From: Limnanthes douglasii subsp. nivea
Lineage: Eukaryota; Streptophyta; Magnoliopsida; Brassicales; Limnanthaceae
Assembly (NCBI GenBank): GCA_036936605.1
Contig: JAUPFV010000003.1
Coordinates: 152,304,997-152,368,996 of the forward strand
Direction: 5' to 3'
DNA: 64,000 bases
The translations under genes were made by a program, and so were the position numbers. Positions 1-10,976 of this stretch are shown piece by piece. The notes beneath the pieces are model-generated. The model was given only the letters and a program-made list of their open reading frames with translations, made no database searches and was not told where the DNA came from. Each line of letters begins with the position of its first letter. Within the stretch, counting starts at the first letter, position 1.

Positions 1-310
1 GTACGCGAACAAAAAATATACAAGACAAATAATTTTATACATGTATTTTTGTTAAAATAATAATTTAAAAAAATATACATAGATATACATAGATAAATAA
101 TTTAAATGATATAAATAAAAACTTAATTATCGCAAAACATAAATATTAAAATATACAATTTAATTATTTTTTTGTCTCATTTGCATGTTGGCAAAAAATA
201 ATAATTCTATAGATGAGTATAAAATTAAGAGTTAAATTTTATACTAACTTAATTTACAAATTTAAAAGTAAATGAAGTATTTAAAGCTTACCAGTTAAAA
301 TTAAAACTAC
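1..310 (-). repeat. AT-rich interspersed repeat R, inverted copy
   Basis: Read on the minus strand, about 140-300 gives the same text as 14808-14930, 21600-21710 and 21722-21842. The shared core runs from a stretch like TTTAAATACTTCA through CTCATCTATAGAATTATTA to TTTTTTGCCAACATG. Bases 1-140 match the continuation of those copies less closely (GATAATTAAGTTTTTT, CTATGTATAT). No coding potential is visible. The class is unknown; it could be part of an LTR or a non-autonomous DNA element. Confidence 0.6.
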
Positions 311-361
311 AACATCTATGTATTTGAAAAAGAATACAAATGTTCTCCATATGTTTTATAA

Positions 362-566
362 AAAAATTTAAGGTAATAATTATTCAAATAATATTAAAAT
401 AAAAATTATACACCACCTTAACTAAAATATATATTTTGTAATTTTTTTAAGGTAATAATTATTTAAATAATATTAAAGTAACAATTCTACGCCCCTATAA
501 CTAAAATATATATTTTATAATTTTTAAGGTAATAATTATTTAAATAATATTAAAGTAAAAAATTTA
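362..566. repeat. AT-rich tandem repeat, period about 83 bp
   Basis: The block beginning AAGGTAATAATTATT and continuing through AATAATATTAAA and ACTAAAATATATATTTT occurs about 2.3 times head to tail. The rest of 311-1745 is A/T-rich DNA with homopolymer runs in which I see no gene. Confidence 0.6.
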
Positions 567-1745
567 AGATAATAATTGTTTTTTAGGAATGTTTTAAATT
601 TAATCTCCAAAATAATAGTAAAAAAATTTTAATTTAAAAATTAGTATGTTGACTATTTTTAAGAAACTTTTTAGATAAAAAGTTTCAAGACAAAATCTTG
701 GATTATGGCTATTTTTAAGAAATAATTTAAGTTAGAAATCTTGAATATTTTAAAAGAAATTTTTTAGTTATACATCTTAATCTCTAGAATATTAGAACTC
801 GATTGATTTTGTAAGTATTCTCAATTTGTTTTTGCCATAATTTGTTTTGATTTTATATTCGTTTAATCGTTCTAATTAATTATGTTTTATCTCTTACTTT
901 GATTTAGAAAAAGATAATTTACCTCTTACTTTGATTTAGAAAAAGATAATGAGTTGCTGAACGAGATAAAAAAAAATTAAAGAAAATGGGGAAAAGAAAG
1001 AACACGATCTGAAGGAGTTTCACCAATTTATTTTTTGATGGTATGTATATTTTTTTTTTCTTTTGAAATTTTATTATTATTTTGATATTAAAACACTTGT
1101 TAATCAATATTTTTTTCTGATGTGATTTGTGGTCATTTAGGAAATTGAAAATACATTAACTTAGTTTAACGACAATATATATGGAAATATTTGTTAGTTT
1201 TTTTTAAAAATAAAATTATATATTTAAATTATAAATTATGTTTAATAAAAATTTGATTTTAATTTTATATAATTTTATATAATTTTTATATAAAATTTTG
1301 ATTTTATCTATATATATTTAAAAACTATTCTTTATATAAAACAATTGAATTTATTTCCATCCATTTTTCAAAAATATATTTTATACATTTATCTTTTGAA
1401 ATATCTTTTATATATTAAATGATTTTGTTATATTTTATTTTTTGAAATATCTTTCAAAAATAATATATTAATATTTTCATCTGTGTTAAAAATATGTTTT
1501 ATATAGCAAATTGTATTTATTTTCATCTATTTTTTAAAAATATATTTTTTTATAACAAATTTTATTTACTTTTATGTAAATTTTAAAATATTTTTTTAAG
1601 ATATTAAATTTGGTTTTGTTATATTTTATTTAATTTTATATATCTTTTAAAAATAATACATTAAGATACATCAAGAATTATTTTTCAATATATATAATAA
1701 AACCAAGGAATAGTGTTTCTTCAAGTAGCTCGAGAAATAATAATA

Positions 1746-1788
1746 TGATTCATATTTAGCCCCCCTTACTTCAATTCCTAGATCCGCC
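1746..1788 (-). mobile_element. Transposon terminus of the GTGGCGGATC type
   Basis: On the minus strand this reads GTGGCGGATCTAGGAATTG and then a G-run (AAGGGGGGCTAA). That resembles the terminal inverted repeat of many plant hAT-like elements (CAGTGGCGGATCTAGG). It abuts the PR-1 fragment directly. The other terminus was not found within the window, so only one end is supported. Confidence 0.45.
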
Positions 1789-2030
1789 ACGGTGAAAATC
1801 TCGCGGGAAGTCCCGGAGAGATGTTTCCCGCAGAGATGTCGGGGACGGAGGGAGGCAGTTAAGATGTGGGTTGATGAGCAAGTTAATTACCATTATGACT
1901 CAAATACTTGTGATGCAGGACAAATGTGTGGTCATATACTCAGGTTGTGTGGAGCGACTCGGTTCGTTTAGGGTGTGGCAAATCCAAGTGTAGTGATGGT
2001 GGGACGTATATCATGGTTTTTATAACATAA
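1788..2030 (+). pseudogene. PR-1-like (CAP domain) pseudogene fragment
   Basis: The fragment begins with a G-E-N-L-A-G motif, the CAP-family GENLA signature, at about 1791. In-frame E-A-V-K-M-W-V-D-E-Q and then C-x-A-G-Q-M-C-G-H follow at 1852-1933. The C-G-H must be followed by Y-T-Q-V-V-W, and that string is present but one base out of frame, so a base is missing near 1933. After the shift the text continues [16 protein letters not shown], which is typical PR-1. PR-1 proteins are secreted CAP proteins induced by pathogens. Here the signal peptide and N-terminal half are absent because a transposon end lies just upstream. It is an untranslatable relic of a host gene. Confidence 0.8.
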
Positions 2031-2089
2031 AAATTAAGACTAGTTCTCGCAGAGAGATTTTTTTTATAATAGTCTTCTACATAAAATTT

Positions 2090-2345
2090 GTGCTTATGTG
2101 AAAGTAAGTTTCTTCACATGTAAAACCATATTAAGTCCCTATCATATTTTATGCCATTTAGTCTATCCACTAAAAAATCTTCGGTGATGGTCCTTTGACT
2201 ATTGAAAATCTATAAATTTAGTCCCCGCAAGTTATATTCTCTCTGATTCTTCTATGCATCACCATATTTAAAGGGTTGTTGTATCACATATAGTTCCTTG
2301 ACTTTTAATTCTATTTTTACCCCTAGAATTTCATGTTTTTTCTTC
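2090..2345 (+). repeat. Relic related to the long inverted repeat of the 33-35 kb element
   Basis: It shares ordered blocks with 33140-33320: GCCATTTA, GACTATTGAAAATCTATAA, a CACCATATTTAAA-like block and a TTTTTACCCCT-like block, at similar spacing. It therefore looks like a solitary, diverged terminal arm of that transposon family. No gene is seen. Confidence 0.45.
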
Positions 2346-2537
2346 TTAATACAGTCTCCTCTTATCACTTCTCCTTCTTCTTTATAAAACCAAACCTCTT
2401 CTCTCGCTACCCTTTTAGATATGCGTGTTTGCCAAAATAACAATGTGATCTTTCAATCTAAATGCAACCATAATTCCTACATAATCCGTTTTGTGGACTA
2501 CTTTTTTCAGTAAAGAACCTAAGATCATTGAAGAAAT

Positions 2538-3417
2538 TATTGGATAAACATTGAACTTGAAGACGCGTTTATATTAGTTATTAAAACAGGTACTAAGATA
2601 AGATCAAACCTTTAATAATTTTTCTATATAAGAAACAAACCGTGTACATTGATCTTAGAAATGAGAGAAGAAACTTCAGATGGGGGGTCCAACAAAGCTT
2701 CAATTCACGGAGGGAGGCTAATCGGGCTCATCGCCAGATTCGCTCAAAGCAAACACTAGACCATACCTTGGTGCGTGGAGGGTGGTCCGACTGGGCATCC
2801 ACAGGAAGTTGTTAGAAGGGGTTTCAATGTCAGAACCCTAAGTTTGTGTATGATTGCCGATGTTTTCCAGCTTTCTCAACATGAGCGTTCTGTATTGGAG
2901 TAGTAAGTTGGCTCTCATTAGGTGACAGTTATCATTTCCATATTGATCTTAGAAATGACAGTTATCATTTCCATACTTGGTGTCTCTAAACGTTATCTGC
3001 ATTGTTGTTTCTGTATTTGATGTTTTTATATTCTGGATTATTTTTCCCTTCAATTGTTATCAGAGCCTGTGTTGCAGATCACTCGAACGCAAATGCGAAG
3101 AAGCAGAGGCTTCAATCCTACATTTTTAAAGAAGCAGAATGATTAAATCCTACTTTCTAAAGAAGCAGATACTAAAGAAGCAGAGGGATTCAATCCTACA
3201 TTCTTAAAGAAGCAGTCAAGTTCAATCCTACATTCTTAAAGAAGCAGTCAAGTTCAATGTTAAAGGGGAGAATGTTGGATAAACATTGAACTTGAACACA
3301 GTTATCATTCCCATATTGATCTTAGAAATGACATTCATAATTTCTCTTTCTCTAAACGTTATCTGGATTGCTGTTTCTGTATTTGATGTTTTATATTAGG
3401 GATTTTTTTCCCTTCAA
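2538..3417 (+). mobile_element. TRIM-1: small non-autonomous LTR retrotransposon
   Basis: The left LTR (2538-3053) and right LTR (3272-3417) both start with TTGGATAAACATTGAACTTG and end in TTTTTCCCTTCAA. The left LTR carries about 360 bp that the right one lacks. Just inside the left LTR is TTGTTATCAGAGCC, which resembles the initiator-tRNA-Met primer-binding site common in plant Copia elements. Just before the right LTR is a purine tract, TAAAGGGGAGAA. The internal region is only about 220 bp, encodes nothing, and consists of short direct repeats. This layout fits a terminal-repeat retrotransposon in miniature. Confidence 0.7.
3095..3255 (+). repeat. Short tandem repeats inside TRIM-1
   Basis: The phrase TTCAATCCTACATTCTTAAA plus GAAGCAG recurs four to five times with small variations between the primer-binding site and the polypurine tract of TRIM-1. 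Confidence 0.7.
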
Positions 3418-4218
3418 AAATAAGGTAGCTGTATACCAACTCATCAAAACTTTAAATATATTTACACACAATGCAACATTTTCCCGGCTTTTAAGCATTA
3501 GTAGCAGATATGTTAATAAAAAGGCAGAGGTTGCTATATATAGAACAACTACATGGACATGTAAGTAATACTACGAAGAACTAGAAAAGAAAAAACTTTG
3601 AGCAATTCACTACTAATATTTTCTACTCGCACTAGTAAAATTCACTACTAATATTTTCTACTCGCACTAGTAATATTCACTGTGATTTGTCTTCCTGGGC
3701 TGCTGCAAAACGTTTGCTTGAGTTGAGGCCTACTGTAAGTGTTTGTGTTTGCCTACTACTACAGATTTTTTTTTTTCTCTATTGAATTGAAAGTGGAGAG
3801 TGATATTATTTTTTGGGATTCTCTCCTAATTGTTGAATTTCATGTGTTCTGAAGTCACTTCATCTTTACCTGCATTTAATTAAGATAATGTTCTTTTTTA
3901 TATATATTTGGTACTTAATTCTTCTCTTGAATAGATACGGATAAAAATCAACTTTGTTGGGATAAGTTGTTTAAATTAGTATGTGAATTGTCCCTCACCG
4001 TAATTTAAGATGCTAATAAAGAAGGCGGAAATCCTGAATAAATAGTGTTATGTTCACTGGTTGCACGAGTTTAAGGATTGGATGGATCATTCATCTTAAA
4101 ATTCAGTTGATGTATACTTGGGATTCTGAGCATGAGAAACAGAATAGTATCAAAAGCAAGAAAAGTCATATACGTCATGAAGAAATATCAGGGTATGCTT
4201 GTGACTATTGATGACATA
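3418..4218. other. No gene recognised
   Basis: The only structure seen is a 40-bp direct duplication at about 3602-3670 (CACTACTAATATTTTCTACT, then CGCACTAGTAA). I found no coding segment I could assign. Confidence 0.5.
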
Positions 4219-4392
4219 ACATAGACCAAGTCAACCTCAGCTCATCTTGTGTCACAACCTCATTACCAAGAAGGAATTTTGCATCAACACCACGATTTAG
4301 TTGAAGAATTTTTGCAGCTATCACCAGATTCATATTCAATGGCATCATCTGACAGTACTAGCTGTAGTGAAGATGAATTCTATGATTTTTGA
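4219..4392 (+). pseudogene. Possible host exon remnant ending in an acidic tail
   Basis: An open stretch of about 55 codons ends at a TGA near 4392. It contains H-H-D-L-V-E-E-F-L-Q-L-S-P-D and finishes S-S-D-S-T-S-C-S-E-D-E-F-Y-D-F. The composition looks like a real plant protein C-terminus rather than random AT-rich translation. A stop (TAG) lies just upstream in the same frame and there is no obvious start. I do not recognise the family. Confidence 0.3.
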
Positions 4393-4489
4393 CAATCAAT
4401 ATAATATCCAGCAACAATATCTTAACACGCGCCAGCAACACTATTTCTTATCAAGTGATTCTTGTAGATTTTAATGGAATATTTTTGGA

Positions 4490-5725
4490 GAAAGAAAGAA
4501 AAAAAATATGGGAGAGAACAAAAGTGTTTTTTTATTTTATTTTATTTTTCTTAATCTTCTTGTTTAGTACATCTCCTATATATATTAGTATAAATATATT
4601 CTGTTTTAAATGACAGAATAATATATTTTACTAATATAATAATCTTTAAAATATAAAATCAAATCTAAACATATTTTTTCTAAATTGAATAATATATTAT
4701 CAATTAAATAATATATTCTCAATTGAATAATATTTTCAACTGAATAATATATTCTTAATTGAATAATATATATTATTCAAAAATACATTAAAATATTTGA
4801 ACTAAATTAATTAATTAATATTTTCAAGCTTAATTAATTATTGTCGCTCTTGATTCCCAAACTTTCAACATTCCTTTTGAAGACTTGTGCACTTTGTGGC
4901 TTTGTGAAGATATCAGCCATCTGATCTTCAGTCTTGCAATAGTTAACTTGAACATCACCATTATTCACGAGCTCCCTCAGAAAATGATATCAAATCCGGA
5001 TGTGTTTTGTTCTTCCATGAAGAACTGGATCCTTTGTGACTAAAATAGTAGAATTATTGTCACAAAATAAAATGGTTGACTTGACCTGCTTTCTTTTTAG
5101 ACTTTCCAAAATTCCGTGTCACAAAATAAAATGGTTGACTTGACCTGCTTTCTTTTTAGACTTTCCAAAATTCCGCGTAACCAAATCAATTGACATGCTG
5201 CATAAGATGCAGCAATATATTCTGCTTCTGCAATATATTCTGCTTCTGTAGTCGAAAGTGCCACAACTGATTGTTTCTTTGAGCTCCATAAAACTGCACC
5301 GCTACCAAGGAGAACAAAAGTGTTTTTTTATTTTATTTTTCTTAATCTTCTTGTTTAGTACATCTCCTATATATATTAGTATAAATATATTCTGTTTTAA
5401 ATGACAGAATAATATATTTTACTAATATAATAATCTTTAAAATATAAAATCAAATCTAAACATATTTTTCCTAAATTGAATAATATATTATCAATTAAAT
5501 AATATATTCTCAATTGAATAATATTTTCAACTGAATAATATATTCTTAATTGAATAATATATATTATTAAAAAATACATTAAAATATTTTAACTAAATTA
5601 ATTAATTAATATTTTCAAACTTAATTAATTATTGTCCTAACAATGCCTCCCTTAAATTAAGCTTGCTCTTGACTCCCAAACTTTCAACATTCCTTTTGAA
5701 GACTTGTGCACTTTTGAGGATTACA
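4490..5725 (-). mobile_element. Copia RNase H 3' end with two direct copies of its LTR
   Basis: On the minus strand 5312-4851 encodes the C-terminal RNase H region of a Ty1/Copia polyprotein. Visible are the S-S-K-K-Q-S-V-V-A-L-S-T-T-E-A-E-Y type motif, a C-D-N-x-S-x-I segment, R-T-K-H-I and A-D-I-F-T-K. The frame is interrupted by a 59-bp tandem duplication (about 5055-5175). An AT-rich block is present twice, at 4517-4850 and 5313-5643, each preceded on the minus strand by the end of RNase H. The copy at 5643 keeps a polypurine tract, AAGGGAGGCATTG, before TTAGGACAATAATT. The blocks are therefore LTRs, and an LTR plus RNase H unit was duplicated in tandem. Confidence 0.7.
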
Positions 5726-6615
5726 CTTCTTATTAAGTTGGAGTAACTCGTGAGGGTGACCCTCCTCCTGGAGGGTCATTCTTGTGAGAATAGAAGCAGA
5801 AGGGAACCTATGAAAAAAGTAATTTCCTTATCGGCGGAGAATAGTATTCTTTCTGATAATCAAACTCAAAGACAAACTCAAAATTTAGATATTTTTAGAA
5901 CTGGTAATGTAGATGTATAAGGAGGCGTTTCTTCCCATAGTTATTGACAAGTGACGGAATTATTATTGACAAGGGAAGGGAAGACACTGAGATGACTTAA
6001 AAGACTATTTTGAGATGCATGTTACTGATTCTCAAACCCAAAAAGCGTGTAGCGTTTATATACTAGAGCAAGATTCTTGGTACAAATATGCAAAAGACAT
6101 GTAGGATTTATTTGTATTTAAAATTTTAATTAGTCAAAAGTATGGTTAGTTTATAAATTTGAAAAGTGTTAGTTGTTAAAAATTGATATTTATAAAATTT
6201 GTAAAAACCATTTTTGTTAAAATTAGATATTGATTTTTAAGAGATATTTGTTAAGTTAGAAATTGTTAAATACATTAATAAATATTTTTAAAAATATATT
6301 TATCGAATTCGGAAATGAAAACAAATTATACTTAGAGATCACTTGAAATTAACAATTGGGTACGAATATAACATTATTGTCTAAGTAAATCAGCCGATCT
6401 TGTTCGTTTTTAACTGAATTGGAAGATAACATTATTTTGCCACTATATTGTCTGAGTAGCTTTACATCTTGCAGGTAGGCGTTATTTCCAGACTTTAATT
6501 TTAAGAGCAGTTACTTTCTATTCTCTTGCCTCTTGCCTTTTAATATCTATGTCGTCTTTATCGGTACGGAGCAAAAATGGTGTCCTGTTTTCGGTGACGT
6601 TTAGTTTTCTCTTGT
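5726..6615. other. No gene recognised; one perfect hairpin
   Basis: A perfect 9-bp stem with a 4-base loop lies at 5757-5778 (TGACCCTCC, TCCT, GGAGGGTCA). The remainder is AT-rich. A short open phrase near 5990-6100 could not be assigned. Confidence 0.4.
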
Positions 6616-6906
6616 TTGAAATATCCTACTGTTTTTTATGAAATGGTCGATCTGTGTCTTTCGCCGGTTTCGTTTTTGAAAGACGTCTCAACCGCCATCA
6701 ACACAGTTAAGTGTCTGGTTTCCAAAAGTTCGCAAGGGAGAGATTCGCTCCAGAATAAGATTGCGATCCTCAAAACATCTTACACTAGTCTATCAGATAT
6801 TGGTAAGAGTCAGGTTGGAGGTGTCGGAGTAGTTCTCGGTTCGGTTTCAACGGAAGAGATCATATCTAATCGGAAGTTGTTATCAGCAAATCGATTGCCG
6901 ATTTGA
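6616..6906 (+). CDS. Unrecognised 96-codon ORF upstream of the LINE
   Basis: The frame is uninterrupted from an ATG and has fairly balanced base composition compared with its surroundings. It sits about 170 bp before the LINE endonuclease. It may be a residue of the LINE 5' region or ORF1, but there is no zinc knuckle (C-x2-C-x4-H-x4-C) and no motif I recognise. Signal peptide and membrane segments are not evident. Confidence 0.25.
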   Translation: MKYPTVFYEMVDLCLSPVSFLKDVSTAINTVKCLVSKSSQGRDSLQNKIAILKTSYTSLSDIGKSQVGGVGVVLGSVSTEEIISNRKLLSANRLPI

Positions 6907-7077
6907 AGGTTTCAAAGTGACACTGTTATCCGATGCCTTGCCGCAATCAAGACTTCATCGAATATGATAAATCTAAACCTTGCCGACTATTGTATTTCAC
7001 CATGTCCATTCTGTATCTCATTCGGTAATAAGGATTTATCCTCCCACAGGACCATCGTCATAATTAGTGTAAGTTTT

Positions 7078-9190
7078 ATTTTTATATATATTGCTTCTTG
7101 GAATGTGTGGAGTCTTAATGATCCCATTAGGAAAAAAAATGTTACCGATTTCATAATTAGTAATAATATTTCATTGTTAATTTAAGTCTAAACAAAAGCC
7201 CAACTTTTTAAAGTCGACTCTATTATTAGGTATATGGTTCCTTTCTGGCATGTTATTACCAACCACTCGTCTCATCCCCTAGAAAGAATTTGGATCACCT
7301 GAAATCCTAGTGTAATAACCATTACTAGAATTTCCCAATCCCCCCAGTTCATCAATTGTATGGCTACATGTCACAATTACAGTGCCTCGTTCAAACTCAC
7401 TGCTATCTACGCCTTTAATGATGCCCAGGACCGTATCCCCCTCTGGAATGATCTCATTAAAATCTCCATCCAATATAACCACATCCCCTGGGTTTCCCTT
7501 GGAGATTATAACGCGATTCGTCACCCGGAGGAGCGTTTTGGCTCCTCCAATTCTTGGACCTCTGCCATTGATGATTTCAGTATCTGCTGCTACAAATGTG
7601 ATCTCAGTGACCTTTGATCATCTGGTTTCCCGTTCACCTGGATTAATAAGCAACCTGCCCACCCCATCCTTTCTAAAATTGATCGCGTCCTAGTTAACCC
7701 GGATTGGGATGATCTATTCCCTATGTCCAAGGTCAATATTGGGTATCTTCGTACGTCTGATCACACTACTGTTACCCTCAATCTTGGGCTTCCTAGACCT
7801 AGAAGGAAAAAACCTTTTCGTTATTTTAACATCTGGCAGTCTCATCCCCAGTTTAAGGACATTGTTCTTAATAGTTGGAATCGCCCTACTCTCTCTAGTG
7901 GTATGAGGATGGTCTCTGATAAACTAGTTCGACTGCAATCTGAATTAGCTTTGCTTAATCGCAAGGAGTTTAGTGACATTTCCTCCAGAGCCTTGGATGC
8001 TCAAAATTTCTTGTTCGAGGCTAAATCTAACCTTGCCTCTGATCCCCTAAACCCTGATCTTGTATCTAAATAAAAAGAGGCTTCTGAGTCTTTTGTTTTC
8101 CTAAGTTGAGCGGAAGAATCCTTTTTAAAACAAAAATCTAGAGAAACCTAGATTAAACTCGGTGACAGGAACACAAAATTCTTTCAGAACAGTATTAAAC
8201 CCAGGCTTTTCCGCAACAAAATTATCTCGATTTCTAATGAGTTTGGGGCCATTGTCTCTTCTCCGGCTAGTGTCTCCAAAGCTTTTGTAAGCTTTTTTTG
8301 AGAATTCTCTTGGTTCCAAGTATTCGACTATCTACCCTGGTCTTGAAAAGATTTCCTCTCTGATTTCTGCCAAAGTCAATGCTGCTGATAAGGAATCAAT
8401 AATCCGGGAGATATCCTATGCTGAAATTAAATCCGCCCTTCACAGTATTGACAACGACAAGTCCTCTGGCCCCGATGGTTATAATTCCAGTTTTTTAAAC
8501 TCAAACTGGAATATTATGGGCTTAGATATCTGTAAGGGTGTCCAAGAGTTCTTTCTCACCGGAACCTTATCTGAACCATGGAATGCCACCTCTATCGCTC
8601 TTATCCCAAAAATTGATTATCCTTCTCTGCCTGCTGACTTTAGACCAATTGCCCTTTGCAATGTTGTCTACAAAATTATTTCCAAAATCCTGGCCAATAT
8701 AATCAAAATTGCTTTCTCTTGCCCTGTAGACTCTTCCCAATTAGTGTTCGTTTCCGGTAGGAATATTGCTGATAATATCCTCTTATCCCAAGAACTTCTT
8801 AAGGGATATAATAAAAATGGTAGAGGAAAAAGGGTTGTCCTTAAAATTGATATTATGAAGGCTTTCGATAATGTTCGCTGGCATCTCCTTCTTGACATTT
8901 TAGTTGCGATGCATTTTCCTGAGAAGATGATCACTTGGATCGTTAAGTGTTTTTCATCTCCCTCGTATTCCATTATTATTAATGGAGACCTCCAGGGAAA
9001 TTTCAAAGGCAAAAAAGGCCTCAGACAAGGTGATCCTCTCTCTCCTCTTCTTTTCGTGCTTGTTATGCAAGTGTTGTCTTGTCTGGTCCACAGTTCCCAC
9101 TCCCTATAAAGAAGGCGGCCTTGGGATTCTAGATTTAAAAACCTGGAATCAAGCGGCCGTCTTTAAGCATCTTTGGTCAATAGTCAGTAA
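7078..9190 (+). pseudogene. L1-type LINE (non-LTR retrotransposon), internally deleted
   Basis: Endonuclease domain: S-W-N-V-W-S-L-N-D-P-I at about 7097, L-G-D-Y-N-A-I at about 7500, and the S-D-H-T-T motif at about 7755, spread over three frames with stops. Reverse transcriptase from about 8335: S-G-P-D-G-Y-N, then F-R-P-I-A-L-C-N-V-V-Y-K-I, then D-I-M-K-A-F-D (motif A with the first catalytic Asp), then G-L-R-Q-G-D-P-L-S-P-L-L-F. The Y-A-D-D box is absent. Close to 9090 the text jumps to the C-terminal K-E-G-G-L-G-I-L-D-L segment, so several hundred codons of the RT and its thumb were lost. No poly(A) tail or target duplication could be placed. The copy is dead. Confidence 0.85.
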
Positions 9191-10817
9191 TAAGAATTAT
9201 GGAAGTAATAGACAAAATAGAATAATAATAGACACCAGAGATGACGACTTGACAATATGAAATGAAGATTGGAAGTACATTGCTAGGTTTGAAGTAGCCT
9301 TAAGAGATTTACTTCCTAATGGAACTTAAACCGGCTTGTATCATTATACTTAACAGGTGTGGCTACCCAAATTTCATGTTTATTCAAGATTGGCCCAAAG
9401 GGCTATTAGCAAACCCAAAAGCCATTTCATACTAACTCATCAATCACAAGCCAACAAAATCAAAGAACCATACTACTACTAACTGTAAATCTCCGCATAA
9501 AATAACAAATTCTATCTTATTATTGTTACAGCCTATATAGACAATCAATGTAATATACTAAATAAGCTTTTGAAGAATAAAAATTAGAAACAGTAATTCT
9601 TAACCTAAATTTGTCTCCCTTCCTCTTACTAACTAGGTATTGTAATCTATATTTTGTTAGGTATTTGGTGAGAAGGATTGAGATCGGTTTGTTTTTTATA
9701 TTTGGAATAGGGCAACGAACTGGTCACATATATTAATGACGTATGTGTTGTTTATTATTATGTTTTAGGAATTATATGTATATAGTTGCAGTCTATATTT
9801 GGTCAGGTACTCGGTGATAAGGATTGCGATGTTGATACTAAAACGATAGAGAGGATCCGTTTGTTTTTTACATTTGCAGTGCCATCTTGACTCCGAGAGA
9901 TTACTTGGTGTTTTAGGGCAATGAAGTGGTCAAATATGTGAAACTGCTTAAATGACTTTATTGTTATATTACAAGAAGAGTAAAAGTTATACTATGAGCA
10001 AGGTCCAATAATATATGAAATATAAATAAACACACTGCACCAAAAACAACCAAAAACATTATGCTAATGATCCAACTTTTATTCCTTTTCCGAAGATCCT
10101 CTTGTTTCTCTTTAATTTAGGTATGGATGGAGCGGGAAAATCTTTAAAGTCAGGGATAAATGTATTATTTTAGATTTTTTTAAAGGTGGTTATATGAATA
10201 TAGGGTTAAACAAGTTTGAAAGACCTAATTTAACAGATGTTGAGACGAAGACAATAGATAAGAAAAAGCCATCAGGTTGAATCTGTATAACAAATATATA
10301 GATGACAGTGATAGATAGGTTTTGCAGTAGAATGCAGAAAAAGTCATGAAAGCCATGCTCGGGAATGCCTAGCGAAAGAAACAAACCATAAGAGGCCTAA
10401 TTTGTAATATAAGCAGGCAATTGTTTTAGTCACCTTGGCTTGGTTTGAGCCATCTCTCTAGAATAATTAATTAATTAGGAAATAATGCGATAAATAATAA
10501 ATTGATGGATGTGTGAGAAGAAATTTGAAGCTTCCAACTGCTCCACCTAACAATCACAACTGGTCTCTATAGATACTTATTTCAACCAATCAAAAGTATG
10601 TATTTTCTCGGTTCTTACCCTAACAACCAATCACAACTTGTAAGATTGGAAGCACGCACTTCAAAATTTATAGCAAAATTATGATGCTAAAGTTAAAAAA
10701 ATAGAAACTTTGAGATGGTTATTAACAAAATAATAATTTTAAGATACACTTACAAAGTATTCTTGGACAAGAGGTTGATTCGAAGGCACGTAAAGATTTT
10801 TGAAATTTTCAACTCCG
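9191..10817. other. No gene recognised; imperfect direct repeat
   Basis: Two related segments, about 9655-9745 and 9795-9950, share GGTGA[GT]AAGGATTG, GGTTTGTTTTTTA-like and GGGCAA[CT]GAA[CG]TGGTCA. They look like an old local duplication with a deletion in one copy. Nothing else here supports a gene. Confidence 0.4.
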
Positions 10818-10976
10818 GGAAATTTTGTTTTTATATTAGGGATTCTTTTTTCCTTCAATTGTTATCAGAGCCTGTGTTGCAGATCACTCGAACGCAAATG
10901 CGAAGAAATAGAGGGTTTCAATCCTACATTTTTAAAGAAGCAGAAGGATTAAATCCTACTTTCTAAAGAAGCAGAT
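10818..10976 (+). mobile_element. TRIM-1 family fragment
   Basis: It contains the LTR end TTTTTCCTTCAA, the primer-binding site TTGTTATCAGAGCC and the first internal repeats (TTCAATCCTACATTTTTAAA), nearly identical to 3030-3170. It stops at 10976, where the third exon of the transposase pseudogene on the other strand begins, so it truncates that gene. Confidence 0.75.

Noticed and set aside
919..1107. AT-rich ORFs in the first 6 kb (919-1107, 4389-4613, 5397-5579)
   Set aside because: Phe/Ile/Tyr/Lys-rich translations of LTR or AT-rich DNA, with no motif.
4219..4392. Confident naming of the acidic-tail exon
   Set aside because: No recognisable domain; the sequence is too short to assign a family from memory.
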